Shown: piece by piece, positions 50,071 to 58,827 of the stretch
How positions within the stretch are numbered: the first letter of the stretch is position 1
How the letters are laid out: each line of letters begins with the position of its first letter
DNA from: Vibrio penaeicida
GTDB taxonomy: Bacteria; Pseudomonadota; Gammaproteobacteria; Enterobacterales; Vibrionaceae
Length of the DNA: 64,000 bases
Direction: 5' to 3'
Assembly (NCBI RefSeq): GCF_002933855.1
Contig: NZ_BFAQ01000020.1
Coordinates: forward strand, 62,001 to 126,000
The notes under the pieces: model-generated
Told to the model about the DNA's origin: nothing
Seen by the model: only the letters and a program-made list of their open reading frames with translations
Databases searched by the model: none
Made by a program: the position numbers and the translations under genes

Positions 50071-50799
50071 ATGACTCGTTCAGCTTTTGCCTTTGAGCAA
50101 ACCCTGAAAAACAAAACCAAAAAAGACATTCTGGCAGAAAAGATTCTGGAAATGATCGTAACCGGATTATTGCGGGATGGAGACGAGTTACCTAGCGAGC
50201 GAGAACTCAGTAGTATGTTTGGAGTGAGCAGAGAAACCGTACGTGGTGCTTTAGGAATTATACAAGCGTATGGAATGATCCACGTTTCGCATGGTTCAAA
50301 AACGCGAGTCAATCGAGATGAGCAGTTGCTTAAACGTAATGACTGGTTACCGGAGTCATCCAGCTTACAAATCAACAACCACTCGGTAGATACTGTTTTT
50401 GAAAGCCGGAAAGTGATCGAATCGGCCATTGCTCGTCAAGCTGCACTAAACATTACTCAGTCACAACTCAACGATTTGGCGACATTGCTTAAACAGCAAT
50501 CCAAAATGTTCTCAGATCCTGTCCGGTTTCAATTGTCTGATCACCAATTTCATTTGAACATCGCAGAAATTGCAGCCAATCCGATTTTCATAAACTATTC
50601 CGATGAACTCTATTCCTTTGGGCTGAAGTTTCGCCGCCAAGTTATGAGTAAAAAAGGCTCCATAGAACAAAGCTATTTAGAGCACATGGCTATTTACGAA
50701 GCGTTGAGTCAACGCGATGCGGATGCCGCAGAGCAAGCCATGCTCAATCACCTCATCAGCGTACATCAAACAACCGTTGAAGAAATGGAAGACGCTTGA
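50071..50799 (+). CDS. GntR/FadR-family transcriptional regulator (second copy)
   Basis: A 242-residue paralogue of the regulator at 46041. The DNA-binding parts are nearly the same (LPSERELSSMFGVSRETVRGALGII), while the effector domain has diverged more. Both begin with a similar segment, FAFEQTLKNKTKKDILAEKIL. The same recognition helix predicts shared operators; the different ligand domain could sense another compound. The last 34 bases overlap the 3' end of the convergent histidine kinase gene. Confidence 0.88.
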   Translation: MTRSAFAFEQTLKNKTKKDILAEKILEMIVTGLLRDGDELPSERELSSMFGVSRETVRGALGIIQAYGMIHVSHGSKTRVNRDEQLLKRNDWLPESSSLQINNHSVDTVFESRKVIESAIARQAALNITQSQLNDLATLLKQQSKMFSDPVRFQLSDHQFHLNIAEIAANPIFINYSDELYSFGLKFRRQVMSKKGSIEQSYLEHMAIYEALSQRDADAAEQAMLNHLISVHQTTVEEMEDA

Positions 50800-53700
50800 A
50801 TTCGAGAAACCATTTCAGCCGTTTGCTTAGACAGTTTGTTGGCAATGTCTTTGTCAAACCTTCCTTCTTGTAGCAACAAGTCCAGCGATAACGCCATGTC
50901 CTGCAATTCAGTCGCCCCTATCGCCCCTGCGGTTCCCGCAAAATCGTGATAAATACGTTGAAGGTCGCGTGTGTTTTCAGCCTGAACTTCTGATACATCG
51001 TGCAAAAATGACGTGGCCATATCGGAGAAAATCATCAGCCTGTTTTTCACTTTGAGATCGCAATGAGCGCATTGACTCAACAAAAATGACATGTTGATGC
51101 CTTCAATCAGCAGCGTCGTCCCTTCGGATGGCCAACGTATCTCGCCTTTGGTGTAACGCTTTTTATCGAGAGCAATATCAAGACAGTAAGGAGAAAGTAG
51201 CGCCAGTAACTGATCGGCCATAATCGGTTTCGCAATGCAGTCATCAAATACATCGACACGTTGAGATACCGCGCCGGGGCTTGCACTCGTGCAGATGATG
51301 GTTAGATCCGAAAACTTTGGTTTTTTGCGAATTTCCATTGCGCATTCGATGCCATCCACCTCTGGCATATGAAGATCCAATAACAGCACGTGATACTGAG
51401 ATTTCGACAATGCATCCAACGCTTGCTGACCATTTTCAACAACATCGACATCTGCACCAAACATGGCCAGCATGTCGCTGATGAACTCCTGATTCAATTT
51501 GTTATCATCCGCCACCAGCACTTTTAGCCCACTGAGTGCATAGTCCGTGTCGGACGGAGTACTTTGCTCATCCACCTCATTCCCGTTCATTTTACTCACA
51601 AGCTGAAGAACATCTGACACACGAATAGGTTTACTCAATCGGATGATATTGCCTTCCACCGCATCCACTTCGTCAATATTACAGAGCATAGCGACCGGAA
51701 TGTCCGAAAGGTCGGTGGTTTGAAGTATGTCGATGAAGGTTTCTCCCGATATACCTTCCAATGCCTGATCCACCAGAATGAGATCGTAATTACACGTCAT
51801 CTCTAACGCCTGTGAAGCCGACACCAGATCGCACTCCATGCCTAACCACTTTAACGTTAGCTCGGTGTTTTCTCCGAATAAGGTATTTTCACAGACCAGT
51901 AGAACATGCGCAGATTCGAATGGCCGTTCGGGTAGGTTAATTAATGGGAAAGACAATTCAAACGAAAAGAGAGAACCTCGCCCAACCTCACTAAAGCATT
52001 CTATCTGACCACCCATTAGGTGAACGATTTTCTGGCTAATCGACAAGCCAAGCCCAGTCCCTTTATGGTGTTCGTCCAATTGTGAGTATGGTTTGAATAA
52101 ACGATCGCGAGATTGCTGGGATATCCCCTGTCCTGAATCCGAAATATTAAAGGCTAACACCACTTCATGACCGGCTTTGCGCACAACCGATATCCCCACT
52201 CCAACGTAACCATGATCCGTATGTTTGATCGCGTTGTTAGTCAAATTGATGATGACTTGTTCTAATCGAACACGGTCTCCCATTAAATGAGAAGGAACAT
52301 CAGGTGCTACTTGAATGTGCATTTGAACTGGCTTCCCTGCCAGAGCGGGGGTAGAGACGGAAGTCACATGATCAACAACGTCAATCAAGCTGAAAGACTC
52401 GCATTTCAAGCTCAACTTTTTCTGTTCGAGCTTTGAAAAATCAAGGCTATCGTTAATGATCTTCACCAAATTTGAGGAGGCTTGCTCTATTTTCTCTAAA
52501 TAGTCTTGTGTACTCAGTTGCCCTTTTCCCTGCTTTGCTAAATACACAAACCCAAGTACCGCATTCATCGGCGTTCGAAGTTCATGGCTAATGATCGCTA
52601 ACGTGTTGGCTTTATCTTGAGCAATTTGCCTTTCAATGGACATTCGAGTTTCCGCATCCTGCTTATCTTGCTTCAGCAATTTAATGCGATTTGCCAAAGC
52701 CACCGAGAATAAGCATACCTCTACTACGCCCCCTAAATGCATTAGATAATTGGTGAGAACACTATCGTGTATTATCCCGATATTCGCCATGGAGTTCATG
52801 CTGACTCCGACAAATAGGAGTGACCACGCCACCAGATATAATCCAGAACCTTCAATTCTTTTGTAGAGTGCCGCAACCCCAACCAGCATGCCGATAACGC
52901 CAGACCCGATGGCAACAGCAAAGCTTAACTGACCTACGGTAGAGTAAGACACGATATAGGTCATCACGATCAAAAGTACTGAGACCGCTTTAGTGAGCTC
53001 AACAATGATGTTCACCCACGGCATCTTCTTACGAATTTGCAACAATTCCTGACTAAACAGCAACGTACAAAACGTGAGTAACCCAGTGGTAACGGGTATC
53101 GAACGGCTTGCCCAGTCTGGTGCATTTGGCCACAAATAGTGAAAAGCCAAACCATCCCAACACGCCGCACTTAATGCAGCACTCATCACAAAGAATAAGT
53201 AGTAGGCGTACACCTTGTCCCGTAGGCGAAAAAATACAAAAGCGTTGTATACCGCGATTAAAAGCAATCCACCATAAAAGAGACCAAGGAAGAAGTTTTC
53301 CTGCCCCAAAGTCTGCGCAAACTCAATGTCCGTATGGTATTCCAGAGGAAGCTGAAGAATACTTTCACTCTGTACTCTTAGATAAAATACGGTAGGTTCA
53401 TCAGAGGAAAAGGCGACGCGAAACGTATTATGCCTGTCATGGAAAGGGCGCACATCAAAGGCATAACGATCCCCAGACTGTTGGTGTACAAGGCGTGTAC
53501 CGTCTATTACTTGGTAAAAATCCAGGTAATCCAACGGTGTATAAGAAACCGTCAAGATACAACAATCTTCTTGCCGCTGCAGAAAGGTCACTTTTAACCA
53601 ATAAGCCGATTTGCTGTAACCAAAGTTATGCACTTTATTCGTAGAAATGGCTTCCCAGTCCGATTGCTCTAACGACAAAACATCATTAATTCTCATGTTC

Positions 53701-53849
53701 GCACTTTTATCTTCAAATTTGCTCATACTGGCAATCGGAATAGATGTTTTCTTTACATGAGCTGAGCTTCCAAAACTCAACATTGAGCTGAGAATGAATA
53801 GAATGGCTACAAAGCTATATTTCATAAATGGGACATTAAAGTGCGACAT
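50766..53849 (-). CDS. Hybrid sensor histidine kinase with 7TMR-DISM, two receiver domains and Hpt
   Basis: A 1027-residue membrane kinase. A signal peptide and a periplasmic 7TMR-DISMED2-like domain (about residues 40-185) come first, then seven hydrophobic segments (about 187-390), a HisKA domain with H422 (ISHELRTPMNAVLGF) and an ATPase domain (NLTNNAIKH, GTGLGLSISQKIV). A degenerate receiver (D694 kept, acidic pocket poor) precedes a complete receiver with D825 and K874, and the Hpt domain carries H968 (YHDFAGTAGAIG). DISM domains often sense carbohydrates or carboxylates. An alternative ATG lies at 53825. It is divergent from the response regulator gene at 54005. Confidence 0.9.
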   Translation of the reverse strand: MSHFNVPFMKYSFVAILFILSSMLSFGSSAHVKKTSIPIASMSKFEDKSANMRINDVLSLEQSDWEAISTNKVHNFGYSKSAYWLKVTFLQRQEDCCILTVSYTPLDYLDFYQVIDGTRLVHQQSGDRYAFDVRPFHDRHNTFRVAFSSDEPTVFYLRVQSESILQLPLEYHTDIEFAQTLGQENFFLGLFYGGLLLIAVYNAFVFFRLRDKVYAYYLFFVMSAALSAACWDGLAFHYLWPNAPDWASRSIPVTTGLLTFCTLLFSQELLQIRKKMPWVNIIVELTKAVSVLLIVMTYIVSYSTVGQLSFAVAIGSGVIGMLVGVAALYKRIEGSGLYLVAWSLLFVGVSMNSMANIGIIHDSVLTNYLMHLGGVVEVCLFSVALANRIKLLKQDKQDAETRMSIERQIAQDKANTLAIISHELRTPMNAVLGFVYLAKQGKGQLSTQDYLEKIEQASSNLVKIINDSLDFSKLEQKKLSLKCESFSLIDVVDHVTSVSTPALAGKPVQMHIQVAPDVPSHLMGDRVRLEQVIINLTNNAIKHTDHGYVGVGISVVRKAGHEVVLAFNISDSGQGISQQSRDRLFKPYSQLDEHHKGTGLGLSISQKIVHLMGGQIECFSEVGRGSLFSFELSFPLINLPERPFESAHVLLVCENTLFGENTELTLKWLGMECDLVSASQALEMTCNYDLILVDQALEGISGETFIDILQTTDLSDIPVAMLCNIDEVDAVEGNIIRLSKPIRVSDVLQLVSKMNGNEVDEQSTPSDTDYALSGLKVLVADDNKLNQEFISDMLAMFGADVDVVENGQQALDALSKSQYHVLLLDLHMPEVDGIECAMEIRKKPKFSDLTIICTSASPGAVSQRVDVFDDCIAKPIMADQLLALLSPYCLDIALDKKRYTKGEIRWPSEGTTLLIEGINMSFLLSQCAHCDLKVKNRLMIFSDMATSFLHDVSEVQAENTRDLQRIYHDFAGTAGAIGATELQDMALSLDLLLQEGRFDKDIANKLSKQTAEMVSRIQASSISSTVV

Positions 53850-54004
53850 GGAACATTACAATTGATAGTTTTTAAATTGAGCGAAATATTATAAACTATT
53901 TCAATATTTGATGGGTTGTTTCATTTTTTTAGCTGATACTCGTTGTAAATAATTAACAAACAATTTCCAAAACTGCATACCAATCTAGGGTCAGATTAGC
54001 TCTC

Positions 54005-54715
54005 ATGCCTCATCGTCGTATTTTAGTAGTTGAAGATCACGCGCCTACACGTGAATCGCTCGTAAAAGCATTACAGTCTCAAGGCTATGATGTCCTCATC
54101 AATATTACTGGTGATGGCGTCTTCCAGCAGGTTGCTAACAGCCACCCGCCCATAGACTTAGTGCTTTGTGATGTCGTGCTGCCTAATGCAGATGGCACCG
54201 AGATTGCACATTGCCTTTCTAGAGAAAAATTATGTAAAGTCATCTTGGTGTCCAGCAGAAAGTCCGATGAAGATCGTATCAAAGGGCTGGCTCGCGGTGC
54301 TGATGATTATGTTGTGAAGCCACTGAATATGGTGGAAGTATTACTTAGAGTTCAAGCCGTATTACGCCGCAATGACGTCCCCTCACACGAGCACGATCAA
54401 GAATCTATCTACATCCATGTCTACCCTGGTATTCGCCTGCATAAAGAAAATAAGTTACTGCTTCATAAAGACGGGGCCGAGTTTCGCTTAACCGATGCGG
54501 AAAATGAAGCGCTGCTCTTCCTTATTGGCAACGCAGGAAAGGTATGCACTCGCCCTCAATTAGTGAAGATAACAAAAAGCCAGAATTGGTCGCCAACAGA
54601 CCGCTCCATTGACATGCTGATAAGCCGCTTACGAAAGAAACTCGAAGCGAACAGCTCACATGCCGAGTTATTGGTAACGATTCGCGGCAAAGGTTACATG
54701 CTTGCTACTCAGTAA
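54005..54715 (+). CDS. OmpR-family response regulator
   Basis: A 236-residue regulator with an N-terminal receiver domain (phosphoacceptor D56, K105) and a C-terminal winged-helix domain ending SIDMLISRLRKKLE and VTIRGKGYML. The kinase gene starts 155 bases away on the other strand, so the two are the natural partners in a phosphorelay ending at D56. By length and layout it resembles TorR/ArcA-type regulators. No strong ribosome binding site precedes the ATG. Confidence 0.88.
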   Translation: MPHRRILVVEDHAPTRESLVKALQSQGYDVLINITGDGVFQQVANSHPPIDLVLCDVVLPNADGTEIAHCLSREKLCKVILVSSRKSDEDRIKGLARGADDYVVKPLNMVEVLLRVQAVLRRNDVPSHEHDQESIYIHVYPGIRLHKENKLLLHKDGAEFRLTDAENEALLFLIGNAGKVCTRPQLVKITKSQNWSPTDRSIDMLISRLRKKLEANSSHAELLVTIRGKGYMLATQ

Positions 54716-54720
54716 CGCCA

Positions 54721-55656
54721 TCACTTTTTGAACAGCACAATTTCGGTTCTGAGCTTCGTAATGTCCACATTATTTGGGTTATCGACATAGCGCTCGATAC
54801 CCATAGGCTTACGAGTCACTTTTACTTTGTTTTGCCTGGCTGCCATCATGGCCATGGACCATGCATTGCCAAGAAATTGGTATGCACCAGTGTGTTCTAC
54901 TACATACGTTTCACTTGCTTTTAGGTAACCACAAATAAATGGCTCTGGGACATTCACAGGCTCGGAAATCGGATAACATGTGCGAAAGTCAAAATGCATG
55001 GTTGCCATATCCATCCTGTCATACAGGGCAAACATTTCACCTGATGATTCAATATTTTGTTCCGCTAAAAATTCATCCAGTTTAACTATATCTCCTTGCA
55101 TGGTTGGCCCCATGTCCTGAATACCTGCACCATTCTCAAGTGCAATATAATGCGTTGCAGGCAACATGCTATTTCCGATTAGCGTTAACTCAGAATGCAC
55201 CTCCCCCGTTTCAACTAAGCTTTTGAGCATAAGCAAACCGCGGTCATAATCCATCCCGATCATCGATTTGAACATGCCTTTGAGAAAAAACAAAAACCAA
55301 GGGACACGGCTTTCCATCATCCAACTCAATCGAGTTCCCGAAGCCGTTGGCTCTGCCTTGAACTTAACGATAGCGGTGGACTTAAATGGGCGTAAAAAGG
55401 TCAGTGACATTTCTAACTGATTATCCGTTTTGCTCGTTAGCAGCATACCTCCCGCTCCGACCAAATTTCCGCTCCATTCATAACCCGATTGAATATTTCC
55501 TAGATCACCGCTGTAGGTCAATGTGCAATTTCTTTCCATAATCAACCACGGGGACCACTCTGGCCAATTTTTAAAGTTGCTAATAAACTTGATTATAAAT
55601 TCTGGCGTCTTTTCAATTTCAATGTCTCGGTATACTTGATAACTCAGCATGTTCAC
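54721..55656 (-). CDS. SRPBCC domain plus GyrI-like effector-binding domain protein
   Basis: A 311-residue soluble protein. The N-terminal part (about 1-150) looks like a SRPBCC/polyketide-cyclase lipid-binding fold: FISNFKNWPEWSPWLIME, then RLSWMMESRVPWFL. The C-terminal part (about 160-311) resembles the GyrI/AraC-effector-binding domain, with ETYVVEHTGAYQFLGNAW and IERYVDNPNNVDITKLRTEI. There is no DNA-binding domain. This fusion is widespread, but its function is not known to me. It is convergent with the response regulator. Confidence 0.75.
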   Translation of the reverse strand: MNMLSYQVYRDIEIEKTPEFIIKFISNFKNWPEWSPWLIMERNCTLTYSGDLGNIQSGYEWSGNLVGAGGMLLTSKTDNQLEMSLTFLRPFKSTAIVKFKAEPTASGTRLSWMMESRVPWFLFFLKGMFKSMIGMDYDRGLLMLKSLVETGEVHSELTLIGNSMLPATHYIALENGAGIQDMGPTMQGDIVKLDEFLAEQNIESSGEMFALYDRMDMATMHFDFRTCYPISEPVNVPEPFICGYLKASETYVVEHTGAYQFLGNAWSMAMMAARQNKVKVTRKPMGIERYVDNPNNVDITKLRTEIVLFKK

Positions 55657-55920
55657 CTCACTCCCTGTCTAGCTTTTAGTTATATTGGACAATTCACAAC
55701 CGCACTTCAACGCCATTTCTTATCATCTACTGGTTTGTGTTAAACCTAATACCCCTAAATCTCGAGCTAAATAGAATAGTCAATAAGCTTGATATATCCG
55801 CTCCGTCTACTAGTTTTTTAATATATGGAACATAAAAGTTTCAATTTACTCATTGGCGCACAAAAAAATACAGATAAGTCAGTGATGAGAAAAACACGTT
55901 GGTTATAGGTGTAACAAGGC

Positions 55921-57114
55921 ATGAAACATAAACAAATCGTCGTCATTGACGACTCCCAAGCTATTCTAATGGTCATGAAAACCATGCTGCTAGAGCTCGG
56001 CTATACCAGCGTAGTGACCTCTTCTAATCCTAAAAAAGCGCTGGAATCCATTCGTAACCACCCAGAAAAGTACAGTGCGGTTTTTACCGATCTCAACATG
56101 CCTGAAATTGACGGTATGGAAGTTATTAAGCAGTTAGGCGCAATGCAGTTTGAAGGCGGGGTTTGTATTATCTCCGATATGGAGAAACGAATCATAGAAC
56201 TCGCTGCAGACATCGCTAGACAACATCAAGTTTGCTTGCTGGGAAATATTTCTAAGCCAATCGATCTAAATAGCCTGAAAAGAGCACTCGATAAACTAAA
56301 ACAAATGGAAGAGCGTAATTTTGTACATTACGAGAAAATGTCAGAAGAGGAGCTCATCGATTACATCAAAAACCGCTACATTACCCCCTACTATCAACCC
56401 AAAGTGGGTATCCAAACTCATAAAGTTAATGGGGTTGAAGTGCTTGCTAGAATTTGCAAACCCGGCATACCTGAAGCGATTCTTCCCGGTCAGTTCATTC
56501 CAACCGCAATGCGTTATGATTTGCTCAATGACATTACTCTGCAGATTTTGGAAAAGTCTCTCGACGATCTTCCGGTTCTTTGTAAAGAGTTTGGTCAAGA
56601 ACTAAAGGTTAGCGTCAACCTTTCTCCTAGCCAATTGGTCGATCCCACTTACCCCGATGCGTTAAATGAAATCGTCACATCGAAAGGCATAAATAAATCG
56701 CAGGTTATCTTAGAGATTACAGAAGAATTCGCTTTAAAAAGCACCGAGCAATTGGAGTCTTTGAACCGATTTCGTATCCGAGGGTTTGGATTGTCCTTGG
56801 ATGACTTTGGTACTGGTTTTACAAACCTACAACAGCTTCGGAGCCTGCCGTTTACCGAGGTAAAAATTGATCGTAGTTTAATCACGGATATTCACTGCGA
56901 TCAATTTAACCAAGTTGTCGTGAATTCTCTCGCCGACATCTCTTCAAGACTGAATGTCACGCTTATTGCAGAAGGTATGGAGACAATTGAAGACTTAAAC
57001 TACCTCGAAGGCCATTACAAGAAAATGCACATTCAAGGCTTTCTGATTTGCACCCCAAGACCCATCGATAATTTGTTACGCTGGTATCATAGCTGGATTA
57101 AAGCCCCACATTAA
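55921..57114 (+). CDS. Receiver-EAL domain cyclic-di-GMP phosphodiesterase
   Basis: A 397-residue cytoplasmic response regulator. The receiver domain (1-125) has D10/D11, the phosphoacceptor D57 (FTDLNMPEIDG) and a K near 117 (ISKPIDL). The EAL domain (about 145-395) has EVLAR in place of EALxR, a change in the second residue only. The other catalytic residues are present: N in VNLSPSQL, E in LEITEE, DDFGTGFTN, K in VKIDRSL, and E in AEGME. It is therefore probably active. AAGG lies upstream. Confidence 0.9.
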   Translation: MKHKQIVVIDDSQAILMVMKTMLLELGYTSVVTSSNPKKALESIRNHPEKYSAVFTDLNMPEIDGMEVIKQLGAMQFEGGVCIISDMEKRIIELAADIARQHQVCLLGNISKPIDLNSLKRALDKLKQMEERNFVHYEKMSEEELIDYIKNRYITPYYQPKVGIQTHKVNGVEVLARICKPGIPEAILPGQFIPTAMRYDLLNDITLQILEKSLDDLPVLCKEFGQELKVSVNLSPSQLVDPTYPDALNEIVTSKGINKSQVILEITEEFALKSTEQLESLNRFRIRGFGLSLDDFGTGFTNLQQLRSLPFTEVKIDRSLITDIHCDQFNQVVVNSLADISSRLNVTLIAEGMETIEDLNYLEGHYKKMHIQGFLICTPRPIDNLLRWYHSWIKAPH

Positions 57115-57146
57115 CGGGGTTAACAAATTATCTTAAAAAACATGGT

Positions 57147-57644
57147 CTAGAGAGAATGAAATGCGTTAGCGCGCATTCCTCTCATATTGCATCCATCCTC
57201 CATATAGGCAGGCGTAAACACCTCAAAACCTTGCTTTTGATAATACGGAACAAGGTACGACTGAGCTGAAATAAATACGGGTGTAGAAAACTCATGACGC
57301 TGCATAGCCGCTATGGAAACTCTCAGCAATTCGTCACCAAGACCTCTCCCTCGATACGCCTTATCCACTACAACTCGCCCTATAGCGGTATCGTGTTTGT
57401 GCTCACCTAGATATGGCTTAACTTCTTCTGGATACCCCATTCCTTGTGGTAGCAAACGTGAATACGCCACAACTTCATCACCATCAAAACCAAGAACATG
57501 CATGACACCTTCCGCACAGTCTTTCCCATCCAAGTCAGAATAAGGCGCATTTTGCTCAACAACAAAAATGTCTACTCTTAGCTTAAGCAGTTGATAAAGT
57601 TCGATTTGTGTCAACTGTTCGAATGTGCAAATTTTCCAGCGCAT
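57147..57644 (-). CDS. elaA: ElaA-type GNAT N-acetyltransferase
   Basis: A 165-residue acetyltransferase starting MRWKICTFEQLTQIELYQLLKLR, typical of ElaA. The acetyl-CoA-binding loop is VVDKAYRGRGLGDELL. The ATG at 57644 follows GGAGG at ideal spacing; a longer frame upstream adds 20 non-conserved residues. The substrate of ElaA is unknown. Confidence 0.88.
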   Translation of the reverse strand: MRWKICTFEQLTQIELYQLLKLRVDIFVVEQNAPYSDLDGKDCAEGVMHVLGFDGDEVVAYSRLLPQGMGYPEEVKPYLGEHKHDTAIGRVVVDKAYRGRGLGDELLRVSIAAMQRHEFSTPVFISAQSYLVPYYQKQGFEVFTPAYMEDGCNMRGMRANAFHSL

Positions 57645-57740
57645 AGATCCTCCATTAAAAAGCAGAAGAACTATAGGTCCTACTAAGTTTTGGAGCATTA
57701 ACAAAGGTTAACTAGAGATAACAAACACATACAGGTATTG

Positions 57741-58715
57741 CTAACGTGTCATTTTCTTAACGAAAACAACAACAAACAAAGCCATGGTAAAGCTCCCCAA
57801 AAAGGCCTCAAAAGCGGCAATAAACCGCGCCAACCCGATAGGTGATATATCGCCATACCCGAGCGTCGTAAAGGTAACGACGCTAAAATATAGAGCATTT
57901 AAGAACTCTAAAAAGACCGCCTTGTAACCATGTATGTTGGGATAAATCGGATTAGATGCCGTCGTACCAAGAAAAAAATACGCAAGAGCGCACATCATGA
58001 TCAAACACACAGAAAACATGACCACTCTAATAGGGGATTCTCCGTAGCCACAGAACAAATCAACTCCTTTCGAAATAATGCGTTTGGAGCTGAAACGAGG
58101 CATTTGATAACGCCTAAATACCATCTCTTTTTTAAAAAAATGTCCGGCAATTTCAAAAAGACCTTCTTTTTCACATTGCTTTCGAATGCACCGAGCGACT
58201 TCTTCAGCCTCTTGGCATAGCTCAACGGATTTCTTTGTCTCTCCCTGTCGAATAGCATCCATTGCTTTTCTTTCTTGTTGAAGCTCTTTCCCCCATTCAA
58301 CGTTCTCAAGGCGAGCTCTACTCAGATCAGCGCCAAGCAAATTGCAATTTTCGAGATGTGCACAATGCAGGTTTGATCCAGCCAGCGTGCTTTTCATTAA
58401 AGAGGAACCTCTTAGGTCGAGACCAAAGAAATGCGCATTACGCAAATCTGCTCGATAGAAATCCGCATCACGACATTTGTAGCCTTCTCTACTTCCCCGA
58501 TTCACAAGGTTGATGTCTTCCAGTTTGGCTCTAGAAAGCTGGAAACCATCCAGTGGCTTTCCATCTTTCGCCCATTGTTCAACTTTGGCTTTTACATCAT
58601 CGTTACTCTTGTCCACTTTAGGATCATGCCAATAGCACAAACCCGATTCGCCAGCAGGTTCATTGCACTGCCAACCATCGGGGTTGCAATATTTACATGT
58701 TTTTTTTGTTGTCAT
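57741..58715 (-). CDS. Pentapeptide-repeat protein fused to a two-helix potassium channel
   Basis: A 324-residue protein with three parts. A Cys/His-rich N terminus (CKYCNPDGWQCNEPAGESGLCYWHD) may bind a metal. Pentapeptide repeats follow at about residues 55-140 (DADFYRADLRNAHFFGLDLR, then SNLHCAHLENCNLLGADLS). A charged helix leads to a C-terminal ion channel module with two membrane helices and the potassium selectivity filter TTLGYGD. ATG at 58715 chosen because AGGG lies nine bases upstream; other starts lie six and 36 bases further out. The gating signal is unknown. Confidence 0.82.
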   Translation of the reverse strand: MTTKKTCKYCNPDGWQCNEPAGESGLCYWHDPKVDKSNDDVKAKVEQWAKDGKPLDGFQLSRAKLEDINLVNRGSREGYKCRDADFYRADLRNAHFFGLDLRGSSLMKSTLAGSNLHCAHLENCNLLGADLSRARLENVEWGKELQQERKAMDAIRQGETKKSVELCQEAEEVARCIRKQCEKEGLFEIAGHFFKKEMVFRRYQMPRFSSKRIISKGVDLFCGYGESPIRVVMFSVCLIMMCALAYFFLGTTASNPIYPNIHGYKAVFLEFLNALYFSVVTFTTLGYGDISPIGLARFIAAFEAFLGSFTMALFVVVFVKKMTR

Positions 58716-58827
58716 AAACATTCGCCCTAAAAAGCTCAGAAAAGGCATCAAGCCAATGGTGCTAGATGCAAAACACTTTTTAAGTGTAGGTGGGGATTAA
58801 AGCCCTCACAAAATGAGACGCTGTTAT

